Origin: a bacterium
Lineage (GTDB): Bacteria > JAUVQV01 > DATDCY01
DNA: 32,669 bases
NCBI GenBank assembly: GCA_036524115.1
Contig: DATDCY010000243.1
Coordinates: 1 to 32,669 of the forward strand
Reading direction: 5' to 3'
Positions 1 through 7,953 of the stretch are shown here, in pieces; positions within the stretch are counted from its first letter, which is position 1, and every line of letters starts with the position of its first letter. Both the position numbers and the translations under genes were made by a program. Under the pieces are notes generated by a model that made no database searches, was not told the origin of the DNA, and saw nothing but the letters and a program-made list of their open reading frames with translations.

Positions 1-16
1 CTGGCTCGGCGCCGCG

Positions 17-1636
17 GTGCGGAGCATCGGCGCGATGGGCGGGGGGGCGGGAGCGGCGGCGGCGCTCGAGACCGCCGAGCGGGAGTACCTCGAGCGGCTC
101 GCCGAGTGCCTGCGGGAAGTGCACGCCGCGGACCGGCGCCAGGGACTGGCGAACCTCTTCTGGCTGGCGCACAGCGGCGAGATCGCCGCGGAGATCGACC
201 GCTGCTGCGCGGGGGCGGGGACGCCGCAGCAGGTGCGCTACCAGCTGCACCCGCTCGTCAGCGGCCTGCTGCGCCGCGGCGAGGAGCGCGCGCGGCCGGC
301 GGCGAGCCGCTCCCAGCGCCTCGTCCACGACTTCCGGACGGGGGAGGGTGAGAGCGACGCCCTCGTCGCCGCGATCTTCGACGACCAGCTCGCTCTCACC
401 GAGAGCGACCCGCGCGCCTTCGACCCGGGACGGGCGCTGATCGCGGCGAACCCCCGCTTCCGCATCCAGGCGGCGGGCTTCGTCGAGATCAGCGACGTGT
501 TGCGGAAGGAACTGGCGCGGGCGCTGAGCGCGGGCGAGCGCGGGCTGGCGCAGGCGCTCGACGCGGCGGCGGGCGGGGCCGCGTTGCCCGGCCCCGACGA
601 TCCGGCCGCGGCGTGGGACCGCTTTCTCCTGGCCGAACCGGTGCGCGACGCGCTCCTGCGCGACCTGGATGGCGCGGCGGCAGCCCTGCAGCGCAGCGCC
701 GTGCTGCGGCGCGAGGTCGGCGAGGGACGGTCGTTCGGGGACCTGCTCGAGGCGTTCGGCGACGTGACGCGGTGCCTGCGCCGGGCCGAGGCGATCTGGT
801 TGCTCCGCCGCGCGCTCAGCCACACGAGCCGCGGGCTCGACAACCCGGAGACCCGCGAGCTGTTCCTCGAGGGAGGGCTCGTGCGCTTCGGCTTCCCGTC
901 GCCGGTGCAGAGCACGGTCCGCACGGTGACGGTCCTCTTCGCCGACATCCGCGGCTTCACGCGGAGGGCGGAGGGGCCGGTTTCCGAGACCGAGCTGGCG
1001 CGCGAGCTGTACGAGATCTTCGACCCCGCCGCGCTGATCGTGCGCCGCTTCGGCGGCAGCGTCGATGCCTATCTCGGGGACGGCTTCATGGCGACGTTCG
1101 CGGGCCGGGGAAGCGCGGCGGAAGCGGCGCTCGCCGCCGTGCGCAGCGCGGTTGCGCTCCAGCAGGTCCTCGGCCGCATGCGGGTGCAGGGGCGCACCAC
1201 CTTCCGCATGGGCATCAGCCTGCACTGCGGGCGGGTCTCCGTCGCGCGCTTCTTCCGCGACGAGCGGGAGGTGCAGACCACCTACATCGGTCGGCAGGTG
1301 AATGTGGCAGGCCGGCTCTCCGCATCCACGGGCGACCCCGCGCGCGTGGCCGGCCAGCCGGGGGCGCGGTGCGTGGGCGACGTGGCGGTGGACGGCGCCG
1401 GCACCCTCGTGAACCACGGCATCGCCGTCAGCGGCGCGCTCCTGGCCGCGCTCGAGCCGGTCGTCGCCGGGGAAGCCTTCAGCGAGGAGGGCGTCGAGGG
1501 GACGCGCTGGTACGACCCGGAGCTGTGCCTGTGGGTCCACGTCGGCTACGCGGGCGAGGCGCGCTTCCGGGGCCTGGAGGCGAAGGTCCCGGTCTACGGG
1601 CTCGTCGCCGCGGCGCCGCAGGCGGCTGGAGCGTGA
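17..1636 (+). CDS. Class III adenylate/guanylate cyclase-type protein, 5' end uncertain
   Basis: The C-terminal half (about residues 300-450) is a class III nucleotidyl cyclase catalytic domain. Metal-binding aspartates are present as D310 (in FADIRGFT) and D355 (in YLGDGFMATF), and the transition-state pair as N429 and R433 (in VNVAGRL). The two residues that normally select the purine are changed: the usual Lys four residues before D355 is A351, and the usual Asp/Thr in the IGD-type motif is R426. By family knowledge it would make a cyclic nucleotide, but specificity or activity is doubtful. I recognise no domain in the N-terminal 300 residues, and I see no membrane segment. The frame stays open to the window edge, so the GTG at 17 and the ATG at 35 are only candidate starts and the gene may begin upstream. 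Its TGA overlaps a possible GTG of the era frame, so transcription with era is likely. Confidence 0.75.
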   Translation: MRSIGAMGGGAGAAAALETAEREYLERLAECLREVHAADRRQGLANLFWLAHSGEIAAEIDRCCAGAGTPQQVRYQLHPLVSGLLRRGEERARPAASRSQRLVHDFRTGEGESDALVAAIFDDQLALTESDPRAFDPGRALIAANPRFRIQAAGFVEISDVLRKELARALSAGERGLAQALDAAAGGAALPGPDDPAAAWDRFLLAEPVRDALLRDLDGAAAALQRSAVLRREVGEGRSFGDLLEAFGDVTRCLRRAEAIWLLRRALSHTSRGLDNPETRELFLEGGLVRFGFPSPVQSTVRTVTVLFADIRGFTRRAEGPVSETELARELYEIFDPAALIVRRFGGSVDAYLGDGFMATFAGRGSAAEAALAAVRSAVALQQVLGRMRVQGRTTFRMGISLHCGRVSVARFFRDEREVQTTYIGRQVNVAGRLSASTGDPARVAGQPGARCVGDVAVDGAGTLVNHGIAVSGALLAALEPVVAGEAFSEEGVEGTRWYDPELCLWVHVGYAGEARFRGLEAKVPVYGLVAAAPQAAGA

Positions 1637-1677
1637 GCGTGGCCGGCGGCGGGCGACAGCGCGGCGGAGGCGGCGGG

Positions 1678-2583
1678 GTGCCGCGGGAAACGCACAGCGG
1701 CGTCGTCGCCTGCCTCGGCCGCACCAACGTCGGGAAGTCGACGCTGCTCAACCGGCTGCTCGGGCAGAAGCTGGCGATCGTCTCGCACAAGCCGCAGACG
1801 ACCAGCCGGCGGGTGCGAGGCATCGTGAACGCGCCCGGCGGGCAGGCGGTCATCGTGGACACGCCGGGCCTGCATGCCGCCGAGCGGGCGATCAACCGCA
1901 GCCTCCTGCGCGAGGCCCGGGCGGGCTTGAGCGGGGCGGACGCGATCCTGGCCATGACCGACCCCGAGGCTCCCCGGCATCCGGCGGAGGAGTCCCTCCT
2001 GCGGGAGCTGGCGGGCGAGTCGCGGCTGCCGGCGGTGCTGGCGGTGAACAAGATCGATCTGCTGGAGCCTGCCGCGGCGCGACGGCTCGTGGAAGCCGAG
2101 CGGACGAGCGGCACGTGGGCGGACGTCGTGGGGGTCTCGGCGCGCACGGGGCGCAACATCGACGAGCTGCTGCGCGCGGTGCTCGCGGCGCTGCCCGTCG
2201 GCGAGCCGCTCCACCCCGAGGACCTGCTCAGCGACCAGCCGGAGCGCGAGTTCTTCGCCGAGATCATCCGCGAGCAGATCTTCCACGCGCTGCACCAGGA
2301 GCTGCCCTACAGCGCGGCGGTGGTCATCGAGGACGTCGCCGAGGAGATGGAGCCGCGGCACCGCTACCGCATCCGCGCGACGATCTACGTGGAGCGCGAT
2401 TCGCAAAAGGGTATCATCATCGGCGAGGGGGGCGGCGGCCTGCGCCGCATCGGGGAGGGCGCGCGCCGGGCGATCGAGGAGCTGACGGGCGCGCCCGTCT
2501 ACCTCGGCCTCTGGGTCAAGGTGCGGCGCAACTGGACGAAGGACGAGCGCGCGCTGCGGGAGTTCGGTTTCGACCGCGGCTGA
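1678..2583 (+). CDS. era: GTPase Era (ribosome assembly factor)
   Basis: Era binds 16S rRNA and helps mature the 30S subunit. All G motifs are visible: G1 GRTNVGKS at residues 14-21 (most Era proteins have Pro where Thr16 stands), G2 KPQTTSRR, G3 DTPGLH, G4 NKID and G5 SAR. The C-terminal KH domain carries KGIIIGEGG. I chose the GTG at 1678 because GGAGG lies about 8 bases upstream and it gives 301 residues with the usual short lead before the P-loop. In-frame GTGs at 1633 (overlapping the cyclase stop) and 1639 are alternatives that would add a Gly-rich tail. It is followed 12 bases later by recO, a common pairing in proteobacteria. Confidence 0.95.
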   Translation: MPRETHSGVVACLGRTNVGKSTLLNRLLGQKLAIVSHKPQTTSRRVRGIVNAPGGQAVIVDTPGLHAAERAINRSLLREARAGLSGADAILAMTDPEAPRHPAEESLLRELAGESRLPAVLAVNKIDLLEPAAARRLVEAERTSGTWADVVGVSARTGRNIDELLRAVLAALPVGEPLHPEDLLSDQPEREFFAEIIREQIFHALHQELPYSAAVVIEDVAEEMEPRHRYRIRATIYVERDSQKGIIIGEGGGGLRRIGEGARRAIEELTGAPVYLGLWVKVRRNWTKDERALREFGFDRG

Positions 2584-2595
2584 GGGGAGGGTGCG

Positions 2596-3351
2596 GTGGA
2601 GCTGATCGCGGGGTCGGCTGTGCTCACCGCGGTGGCGGCCTGCAACCGCGACCGCCTCCTGACCTTCGTCACCCGCTCGCACGGGGGCGTGCGGCTGTTC
2701 GCCCGGCGCCCGGCGCAGCGTTCCCCGGGCACGGTGTACCTCGATCCGCTGCAGGGCGGCGAGCTGGTCTTCCTGCTTCCCGGGGAAGGCGGGCGCGCCC
2801 GGCTGCACTCGTTCGTCCCGCAGCGGGTCTGGCCCGGCATCCGGGCGGACCTCGGCCGCACGCTGCAGGCGCTGGCGTTCCTCGAACTGGTGAACGCCAC
2901 GCTCACCGAAGGGGAGCCGCAGGCTGAGGTCTTCGACCTGCTCGTGCGGTTCCTCAACAGGCTGGAGGACGCGCCGCGACCCGGGATCACGCGGATCGCG
3001 GCTTCGCTGCGCCTGCTCGCCCTCGCCGGGTTCACCCCGTCCCTGAGCGCCTGCGCCGTCTGCGGCGGGCCGGCCGACCCGAGGCGCGGCGGCCAGTTCG
3101 CGCCCGACGCCGGGGGCATCGTCTGCCGCGACTGCCTCGCCCGGGAGCGGCGCCGCTGCCTTTCCCTTGGCGCCGCCGCGCTCGGCTTCCTGCAGCGGGC
3201 GGCCTCGCTCCCGGAGGCGCGGCTGCAGCGGCTGCGCGTGCCCGAGGCCGTGGAGCGCGAGGCCTCGCGGGCGCTCGACACCTTCGTCGAGGCGTGCACG
3301 GGCGCACGGCCGCGCTGCGGGGCGGCGATCGAGCGCGTGGAGGCGGTGTGA
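2596..3351 (+). CDS. recO: DNA repair protein RecO
   Basis: RecO loads RecA onto SSB-coated single-stranded DNA in the RecFOR recombinational repair pathway. The 251-residue protein has the family layout: an N-terminal OB-like region (about residues 1-80), a helical middle with LAFLELVNATLTEGEPQ and LLVRFLNRLE, and a CxxC...CxxC zinc motif (CAVC and CRDC, about residues 153-180). The GTG at 2596 has GGGGAGG just upstream, bridging the gap after era. Its TGA overlaps the GTG of the next gene (GTGA), indicating translational coupling. Confidence 0.93.
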   Translation: MELIAGSAVLTAVAACNRDRLLTFVTRSHGGVRLFARRPAQRSPGTVYLDPLQGGELVFLLPGEGGRARLHSFVPQRVWPGIRADLGRTLQALAFLELVNATLTEGEPQAEVFDLLVRFLNRLEDAPRPGITRIAASLRLLALAGFTPSLSACAVCGGPADPRRGGQFAPDAGGIVCRDCLARERRRCLSLGAAALGFLQRAASLPEARLQRLRVPEAVEREASRALDTFVEACTGARPRCGAAIERVEAV

Positions 3352-4004
3352 TCGCCGGCGACGGCGCCCCCGCCCGGCGCAGCCTCCGGGAGCGCACGAA
3401 GCGCAACTTCATCACGGGCCTGCTGGTCATCGTCCCGCTCTGGCTGACGTGGTTCGTGCTGGCGGCCATCGTGCGCCGCATCGACCGGGTCCTCGCGATC
3501 CTGCCGGAGGCGTATCGGCCGGAGGCCTACCTCGGCTTCCCGATCCCGGGGCTGGGCGTCTTCCTCACGCTCGTGGTGATCATGCTCGTGGGCACGCTGA
3601 GCACGAACCTCATCGGCCGCTCCTTCGTCACCTCGTTCGAGCGGCTGCTCGGGCGCATCCCCTTCGTGCGGGGCCTCTACGGATCGAGCCAGCAGGTGCT
3701 CAGGCAGATCGTCTCGGTCGACTCGGCGAGCTACCACCGGGTGGTGCTGGTGCGCTACCCGGCGGGGGAGGGGCTGTACCGTGTCGGCTTCGTGACCGGG
3801 GAGAGGGAGATCACCGGTTGCGATGGAAACCCTGAGAAGCTCCTTCACGTCTTCCTGCCGAACTCCCCGAACGCGGCGACGGGCCATTTCTTCTTCGCGG
3901 CCGCCGCGGCGGTGGTCGATACCGACCTCACGCCGGAGCAGGCCTTCAGACTCATCATGAGCGGCGGGCTTCTCGAGGCCCAGGGCACCGGCCGGGAGCC
4001 GTGA
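3348..4004 (+). CDS. DUF502 family inner-membrane protein
   Basis: The 218-residue protein has two hydrophobic segments near the N-terminus (FITGLLVIVPLWLTWFVLAA and GVFLTLVVIMLVGTLSTNLI), then a soluble domain with the DUF502 signature (IPFVRGLYGSSQQVLRQI, then a VVLVRYP-type strand). The family is widespread in bacteria and some chloroplasts without a firm biochemical role. The start is the GTG at 3348, which overlaps the recO stop and has GGAGG about 5 bases upstream. It is the last gene of the cyclase-era-recO run. The next 130 bases hold short imperfect hairpins (for example GTGAG/CTCAC at 4001-4017) but no T-tract terminator. Confidence 0.85.
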   Translation: MIAGDGAPARRSLRERTKRNFITGLLVIVPLWLTWFVLAAIVRRIDRVLAILPEAYRPEAYLGFPIPGLGVFLTLVVIMLVGTLSTNLIGRSFVTSFERLLGRIPFVRGLYGSSQQVLRQIVSVDSASYHRVVLVRYPAGEGLYRVGFVTGEREITGCDGNPEKLLHVFLPNSPNAATGHFFFAAAAAVVDTDLTPEQAFRLIMSGGLLEAQGTGREP

Positions 4005-4134
4005 GATTCGGTCTCACCGTGACGGAACCTCACGGGAGATCAGGAAACAAACTGATTTCACAGGACTTACAGCTTCTTCGTCCGGTCGGCCGCGAACGGC
4101 GGCACGGCGTGGCGGAGAGCGGGGGCGGAGGCTC

Positions 4135-5490
4135 ATGGTAAAGAAACTTGTGATCATCGGCGGCGGCCCGGCAGGCAACGCGGCGGCGCTTGCGGCGGTC
4201 GATGCCGGCGCCTCGGAGATCGTGGTCGTCGAGCGCGACGCGATGGGCGGCACGTGCACGAACCGCGGTTGCATCCCGACGAAATTCCTCCTCTCGAGAA
4301 GCGAGGCGTACGCTTCAAGTAAATTGTCAGCGCCGCCCCAGGACGACTGGGGACGGCTCGTCGCCCACAAGACCGCGCTGGCGAGGGGGCTTGCGAAGTC
4401 GATCGAGACGACGTGCGCCTCGCGGGGAATCCGGATCGTGCGGGGGCGGGCGCGGTTCGTCGGGCCGAGCGAGGTCGAGGTCGTGGACGCCGGCGGTCAG
4501 TCCAGCCGCATCGACGGCGAGGCCTTCATCGTGGCCACGGGGTCGCAGCCGGCGCAGCTGGCCGCCGCACCGGCGGACGGGCGCGTGGTGATCACCAGCG
4601 ACGACGCCCTGGACCTGGCGACGTTGCCGCCGGCCATGGCCGTGATCGGCAGCGGCGCGGTCGGCGCGGAATTCGCATTCCTCTTCGCCAGGCTCGGTGT
4701 GAAGGTCACGCTGATCGAGGCCGCGGGCCGGCTGTTCCCGCTGGAAGACCCGGACGTGGACGGCGTGCTTCGCCGGGTCTACGAACGGCTGGGGGTCGGG
4801 ATCCGCGTGGGGTCCCCGGTGGTCGGCATCGAGAGGCGGGGCGACGGGGCCGCCGTGCTCCTGGGCTCGGGCGAGGCGGTCGAGGCGCCGGTGGTCCTCG
4901 TCGGGATCGGGCGGACGCTCGGCACGGCGGGGCTCGGCTGCGAGGCCGCCGGGATCGCGACCGGCCCCCGCGGCCAGATGGTCGTCGACGACGCGCTGCG
5001 GACGTCCCAGCCGCACATCTTCGGCGCGGGCGACGTCACCGGGCGCATGCTCCTTGCGCACGCGGCTTCCTTCATGGGGGCACAGGCGGCACGCCGCGCT
5101 TGCGGCGCCGACGCCAGGGAGGTCCCGTACCGGTCGATTCCCTGGGCCACCTACACGACGCCGGAGGTCGCCGCGGTTGGCCTGACGACCACGGCCGCCG
5201 CGGAGGCGGCCGGGCTCCGGGCGGTGTCCACAGGCGTGCCGCTCATGGAGAGCGTGAAGGCGCGGATCGACAGGACGACCGAGGGGTTCATCAAGGTCGT
5301 CGCCGAGCGAGGCAGCGGCGTGCTTCTCGGGGGGACGATCGTCGGACCCCATGCCTCCGATCTGATCCACATGATCGCGCTCGCAGTGCACCAGCGGCTG
5401 ACCGTGTCGGACATGAGGGGCTTCACGTTTGCGCACCCGAGCATTTCGGAGCTGATTGGCGATCTATATGCGATAGCGACATACGATTGA
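4135..5490 (+). CDS. lpd: Dihydrolipoamide dehydrogenase-like flavoprotein
   Basis: This is a class I pyridine nucleotide-disulfide oxidoreductase of 451 residues. The FAD Rossmann motif GGGPAG is at residues 9-14 and the redox disulfide is CTNRGC (C41, C46). The NAD motif GSGAVG is at 172-177 with Glu195 ending the second strand, which favours NAD over NADP. The second FAD motif is GAGDVTG, and the C-terminal catalytic pair is H434 and E439 (HPSISE). These are the features of E3 dihydrolipoamide dehydrogenase (dihydrolipoamide + NAD+ to lipoamide + NADH). No lipoyl domain, E1, E2 or glycine-cleavage gene is nearby, so its partner complex is unknown. Mercuric reductase is unlikely because the N-terminal HMA domain and C-terminal Cys pair are absent. 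The ATG at 4135 has GGAGG close upstream. Confidence 0.85.
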   Translation: MVKKLVIIGGGPAGNAAALAAVDAGASEIVVVERDAMGGTCTNRGCIPTKFLLSRSEAYASSKLSAPPQDDWGRLVAHKTALARGLAKSIETTCASRGIRIVRGRARFVGPSEVEVVDAGGQSSRIDGEAFIVATGSQPAQLAAAPADGRVVITSDDALDLATLPPAMAVIGSGAVGAEFAFLFARLGVKVTLIEAAGRLFPLEDPDVDGVLRRVYERLGVGIRVGSPVVGIERRGDGAAVLLGSGEAVEAPVVLVGIGRTLGTAGLGCEAAGIATGPRGQMVVDDALRTSQPHIFGAGDVTGRMLLAHAASFMGAQAARRACGADAREVPYRSIPWATYTTPEVAAVGLTTTAAAEAAGLRAVSTGVPLMESVKARIDRTTEGFIKVVAERGSGVLLGGTIVGPHASDLIHMIALAVHQRLTVSDMRGFTFAHPSISELIGDLYAIATYD

Positions 5491-5715
5491 ATAACAATTG
5501 GATGCACATCGTAACGTGACGTTATAGATTAATATATGGCTGCTGTTGGAAATCTTTCTCTACAGCCTGTTGATTGCGTGCTCGCCGGGGATGAAACGGC
5601 TATCTTTGCGACCAAGTACTTTACATAATATATCTTATCGGACGTTGTCAAAGGGAGAACCGACAGGCCAGGAACGACCTTCGGGGCGCTCAGCAGAACG
5701 AAATCGGGACCGACC
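5491..5715. other. AT-rich intergenic island between convergent genes
   Basis: This stretch is visibly richer in A and T than anything around it. It lies between the 3' ends of lpd (+) and the GH57 gene (-), where promoters are not expected. It holds a 13-base palindrome TAACGTGACGTTA at 5512-5524, an AT cluster at 5527-5537 and another at 5619-5638. On the minus strand there is TGTCAA-complement TTGACA at 5651-5646 with only a weak -10 (TTATGT or TATGTA) 17-18 bases on. A 30-codon frame at 5536-5628 (+) lacks a ribosome-binding site. No clear intrinsic terminator was found for either gene. Confidence 0.5.
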
Positions 5716-7914
5716 TCAGACCGACCACATGCGCCGCTCGAAGTCGGCGCCAGGGACGACCACCGAAAACGCCCCGCTCATCGGCCATGACGTGAGAACA
5801 CTCCCGTTCTTCTCGAGCGAGAGGTGGAAGCTGACCTGCTCGCCGAGCGATGCCTTGAGCTCGAACCAGGGGACGCCCACCTCCAGGATCTCGGCGATGG
5901 CCGCGGTGCCGGGGGGCAGCGCGTGCCGCGAGCCGTCCACCTCGTCGACGATCGAGACCCCGGCGCCGCCCTGGGCCATCGGCACGACGAGGCGCATCGG
6001 CCGCGGCCGGGACACATGGACGACGAGCTCGTCTCCCGCGAGTCGCGGGTCCTGGTAGCCCACCCGGAAGTCGACGCGCAGGAAGAGCCGCTCCGTGTTG
6101 ATCCCGTAGGAGAAGTGCGAGACGGGCACGTCCGCGCGGTGCATGGTCTGGCCGCGCCGGTGCACTTCGTGGACCGCCGCTCCCAGCCACTCGAAGTAGC
6201 TGCTGACCAGGCCGTCGATGCGCGGCGTGATCAGCGAGGTGACCTCCTCGGGAGGCGGGCCGGACCCGCCGGAGGTCTCGAGGATGCTGCGCAGCAGCGA
6301 CTCGGGCGGCTTGGCCCCGATCAGCTCGTAGACGTTCACCAGGTGGCGCCGGTACAACTCGTCGAACACCTCGTCGTTGCCCGAGGTGTGGTCGTCGCCG
6401 TACCACCAGCACCAGTCGCTGCCCTCCGCCATGTACAGCTCTTCCCAGGCCTCGACGAGCCGCTCGGGCGCCACGCCGCCCGCCGCCTGCGCGCTGACGA
6501 GCGCCTCGCGCGTCTCCGCCAGCAGATCCCAGGCACGGAGGTCCTCGCGGTGCCCGATCCAGATGGCGAAGTTGCCGTTGATCCACGAGCCGGAGAAGAT
6601 CTCCCGCATCCTGCCCGTCTCCGGGTGGCGGTCGAGGTGCCCGCTGAAGGTCGTGCTGCGCAGCTCCGGGTCGCTCTCGAGGTGCCGGTAAAGGCCGCGG
6701 ATGAACTCCAGCCCGCCGTCCGGGTAGTACTCCCAGGCGTTCTCGCCATCGAGGATCACCGGCACGACCCGGTGCCCGCGCGGGCCGCCCTCGCGCGCGG
6801 CGATCCCCTTGAGCCGGCGCACGAAGTCGGCGACGGCATCCCCGGGGTCCCAGCGGCTGTACGAGAACCCGATGAGATCCGAGAGAACATGGTCGCGAAA
6901 GAACACCGCCGCGGAGCCGCCCTCCACCCGGAAGGCCTGGTAGAGGACGTCCTCGCGCACGCCGGAGCGGTAGAAATCCTGGTTGAGCTGCAGCCCGAGC
7001 GAGCGGAACAGGATGTTCTCGTCGGTCGCCGTCCAGCGCAACCCCTCCTCCTCGAACATGCGCAGGACGGCCGGGCTGACACTCCCCTCCGACGGCCAGA
7101 TCCCCGCGGGCCGGCTTCCGAAGAGCGTCTCGTGGTAGTCGATCGCCTTGCGCACCTGGGCGAGCGCATCCTCAGGGTGGCGGAACGCCATGCGCGGCAG
7201 GACGACGTCCGGCATGGCCACGCGCGCGCAGTCCGTGTCGATCAGCAGCGGCAGGATCGGGTGGTAGTAAGGGGTCGTCGAGATCTCGATCCGCCCTTCC
7301 CCGGCGAGCCGCCTGAGCAGGGGGACGACCTTGCCCGCGATCTCGCGTTGCCGCTCGAGCAGCGCGGCCTTCTCGGCCTCCGTGAACGACGCGCCCTTGG
7401 CCACCAGCTCGCGGCAGAGCGGGTCCGTGGCGAGGAAGTACGGTCCGAACCACGCCAGGTTGAAGAGCACCTGCAGGTCGAGGAAGTCGCGCGGGCTAAA
7501 CGCCCGCCGCGCCCCCGCCAGGTGCCGGTGCTCGCCCGAGGGGCCCCGCTTCTCGAGCAGCTCGAGATACCGCGGGAGCGGCCGGATCATCGTCTCGTGG
7601 TTCGCCATGAAGAAGTTGCGCAGCAGGAAGACCTGGGTCTCCGCGTCGAGGTCGGCTGCCCGCACCGTGGAGGCGAGCAGGTGCTCGTCGGGCGTGCGGC
7701 CGCTCAGGTAGTCGCGGAGCTGGTCCAGGAGCGACGGGACGTAGTTGAACGTGAGCCGCACCCCGGGGAACTCGTCGACCAGCGCGGCCATCGGGTAGTA
7801 GTCCTTGACCGCGTGCAGCCGCACCCAGGGCAGGACGGCCTGCCCCTTCCGCCGGTCGCGGTAGTCGGGCTGGTGCATGTGCCAGAGGACGGCCACCTCG
7901 AGCGGAGCGCTCAC
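5716..7914 (-). CDS. Glycoside hydrolase family 57 protein (alpha-amylase/glucanotransferase type)
   Basis: GH57 enzymes hydrolyse or rearrange alpha-glucans with retention. The 732-residue protein starts with the family hallmark HMHQP (residues 12-16). It has HPILPLL at 218-224, WPSEGS at 273-278 with the probable nucleophile E276, DGENAWE at 389-395 with the probable acid/base D389, and a Trp-rich motif EGSDWCWWYGDDH at 497-509. There is no signal peptide, so it is probably cytoplasmic and may act on glycogen or maltodextrin. The C-terminal 200 residues look like the beta-rich domain seen in longer GH57 proteins. The start is GTG, 39 bases after the paaK-like gene, so the two may be cotranscribed although no functional link is obvious. 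Exact substrate cannot be read from sequence. Confidence 0.9.
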   Translation of the reverse strand: MSAPLEVAVLWHMHQPDYRDRRKGQAVLPWVRLHAVKDYYPMAALVDEFPGVRLTFNYVPSLLDQLRDYLSGRTPDEHLLASTVRAADLDAETQVFLLRNFFMANHETMIRPLPRYLELLEKRGPSGEHRHLAGARRAFSPRDFLDLQVLFNLAWFGPYFLATDPLCRELVAKGASFTEAEKAALLERQREIAGKVVPLLRRLAGEGRIEISTTPYYHPILPLLIDTDCARVAMPDVVLPRMAFRHPEDALAQVRKAIDYHETLFGSRPAGIWPSEGSVSPAVLRMFEEEGLRWTATDENILFRSLGLQLNQDFYRSGVREDVLYQAFRVEGGSAAVFFRDHVLSDLIGFSYSRWDPGDAVADFVRRLKGIAAREGGPRGHRVVPVILDGENAWEYYPDGGLEFIRGLYRHLESDPELRSTTFSGHLDRHPETGRMREIFSGSWINGNFAIWIGHREDLRAWDLLAETREALVSAQAAGGVAPERLVEAWEELYMAEGSDWCWWYGDDHTSGNDEVFDELYRRHLVNVYELIGAKPPESLLRSILETSGGSGPPPEEVTSLITPRIDGLVSSYFEWLGAAVHEVHRRGQTMHRADVPVSHFSYGINTERLFLRVDFRVGYQDPRLAGDELVVHVSRPRPMRLVVPMAQGGAGVSIVDEVDGSRHALPPGTAAIAEILEVGVPWFELKASLGEQVSFHLSLEKNGSVLTSWPMSGAFSVVVPGADFERRMWSV

Positions 7915-7953
7915 CGCCTGCCCCCGCCCCGCCGCCCCGCCGGCCCCGGCGCC

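Noticed and set aside
4135-5490. Mercuric reductase
   Set aside because: Lacks the N-terminal heavy-metal domain and the C-terminal Cys pair; it has the His-Glu dyad of lipoamide dehydrogenase.
5536-5628. 30-codon open frame in the AT-rich island
   Set aside because: No ribosome-binding site and no recognised family; noted only as a possibility.
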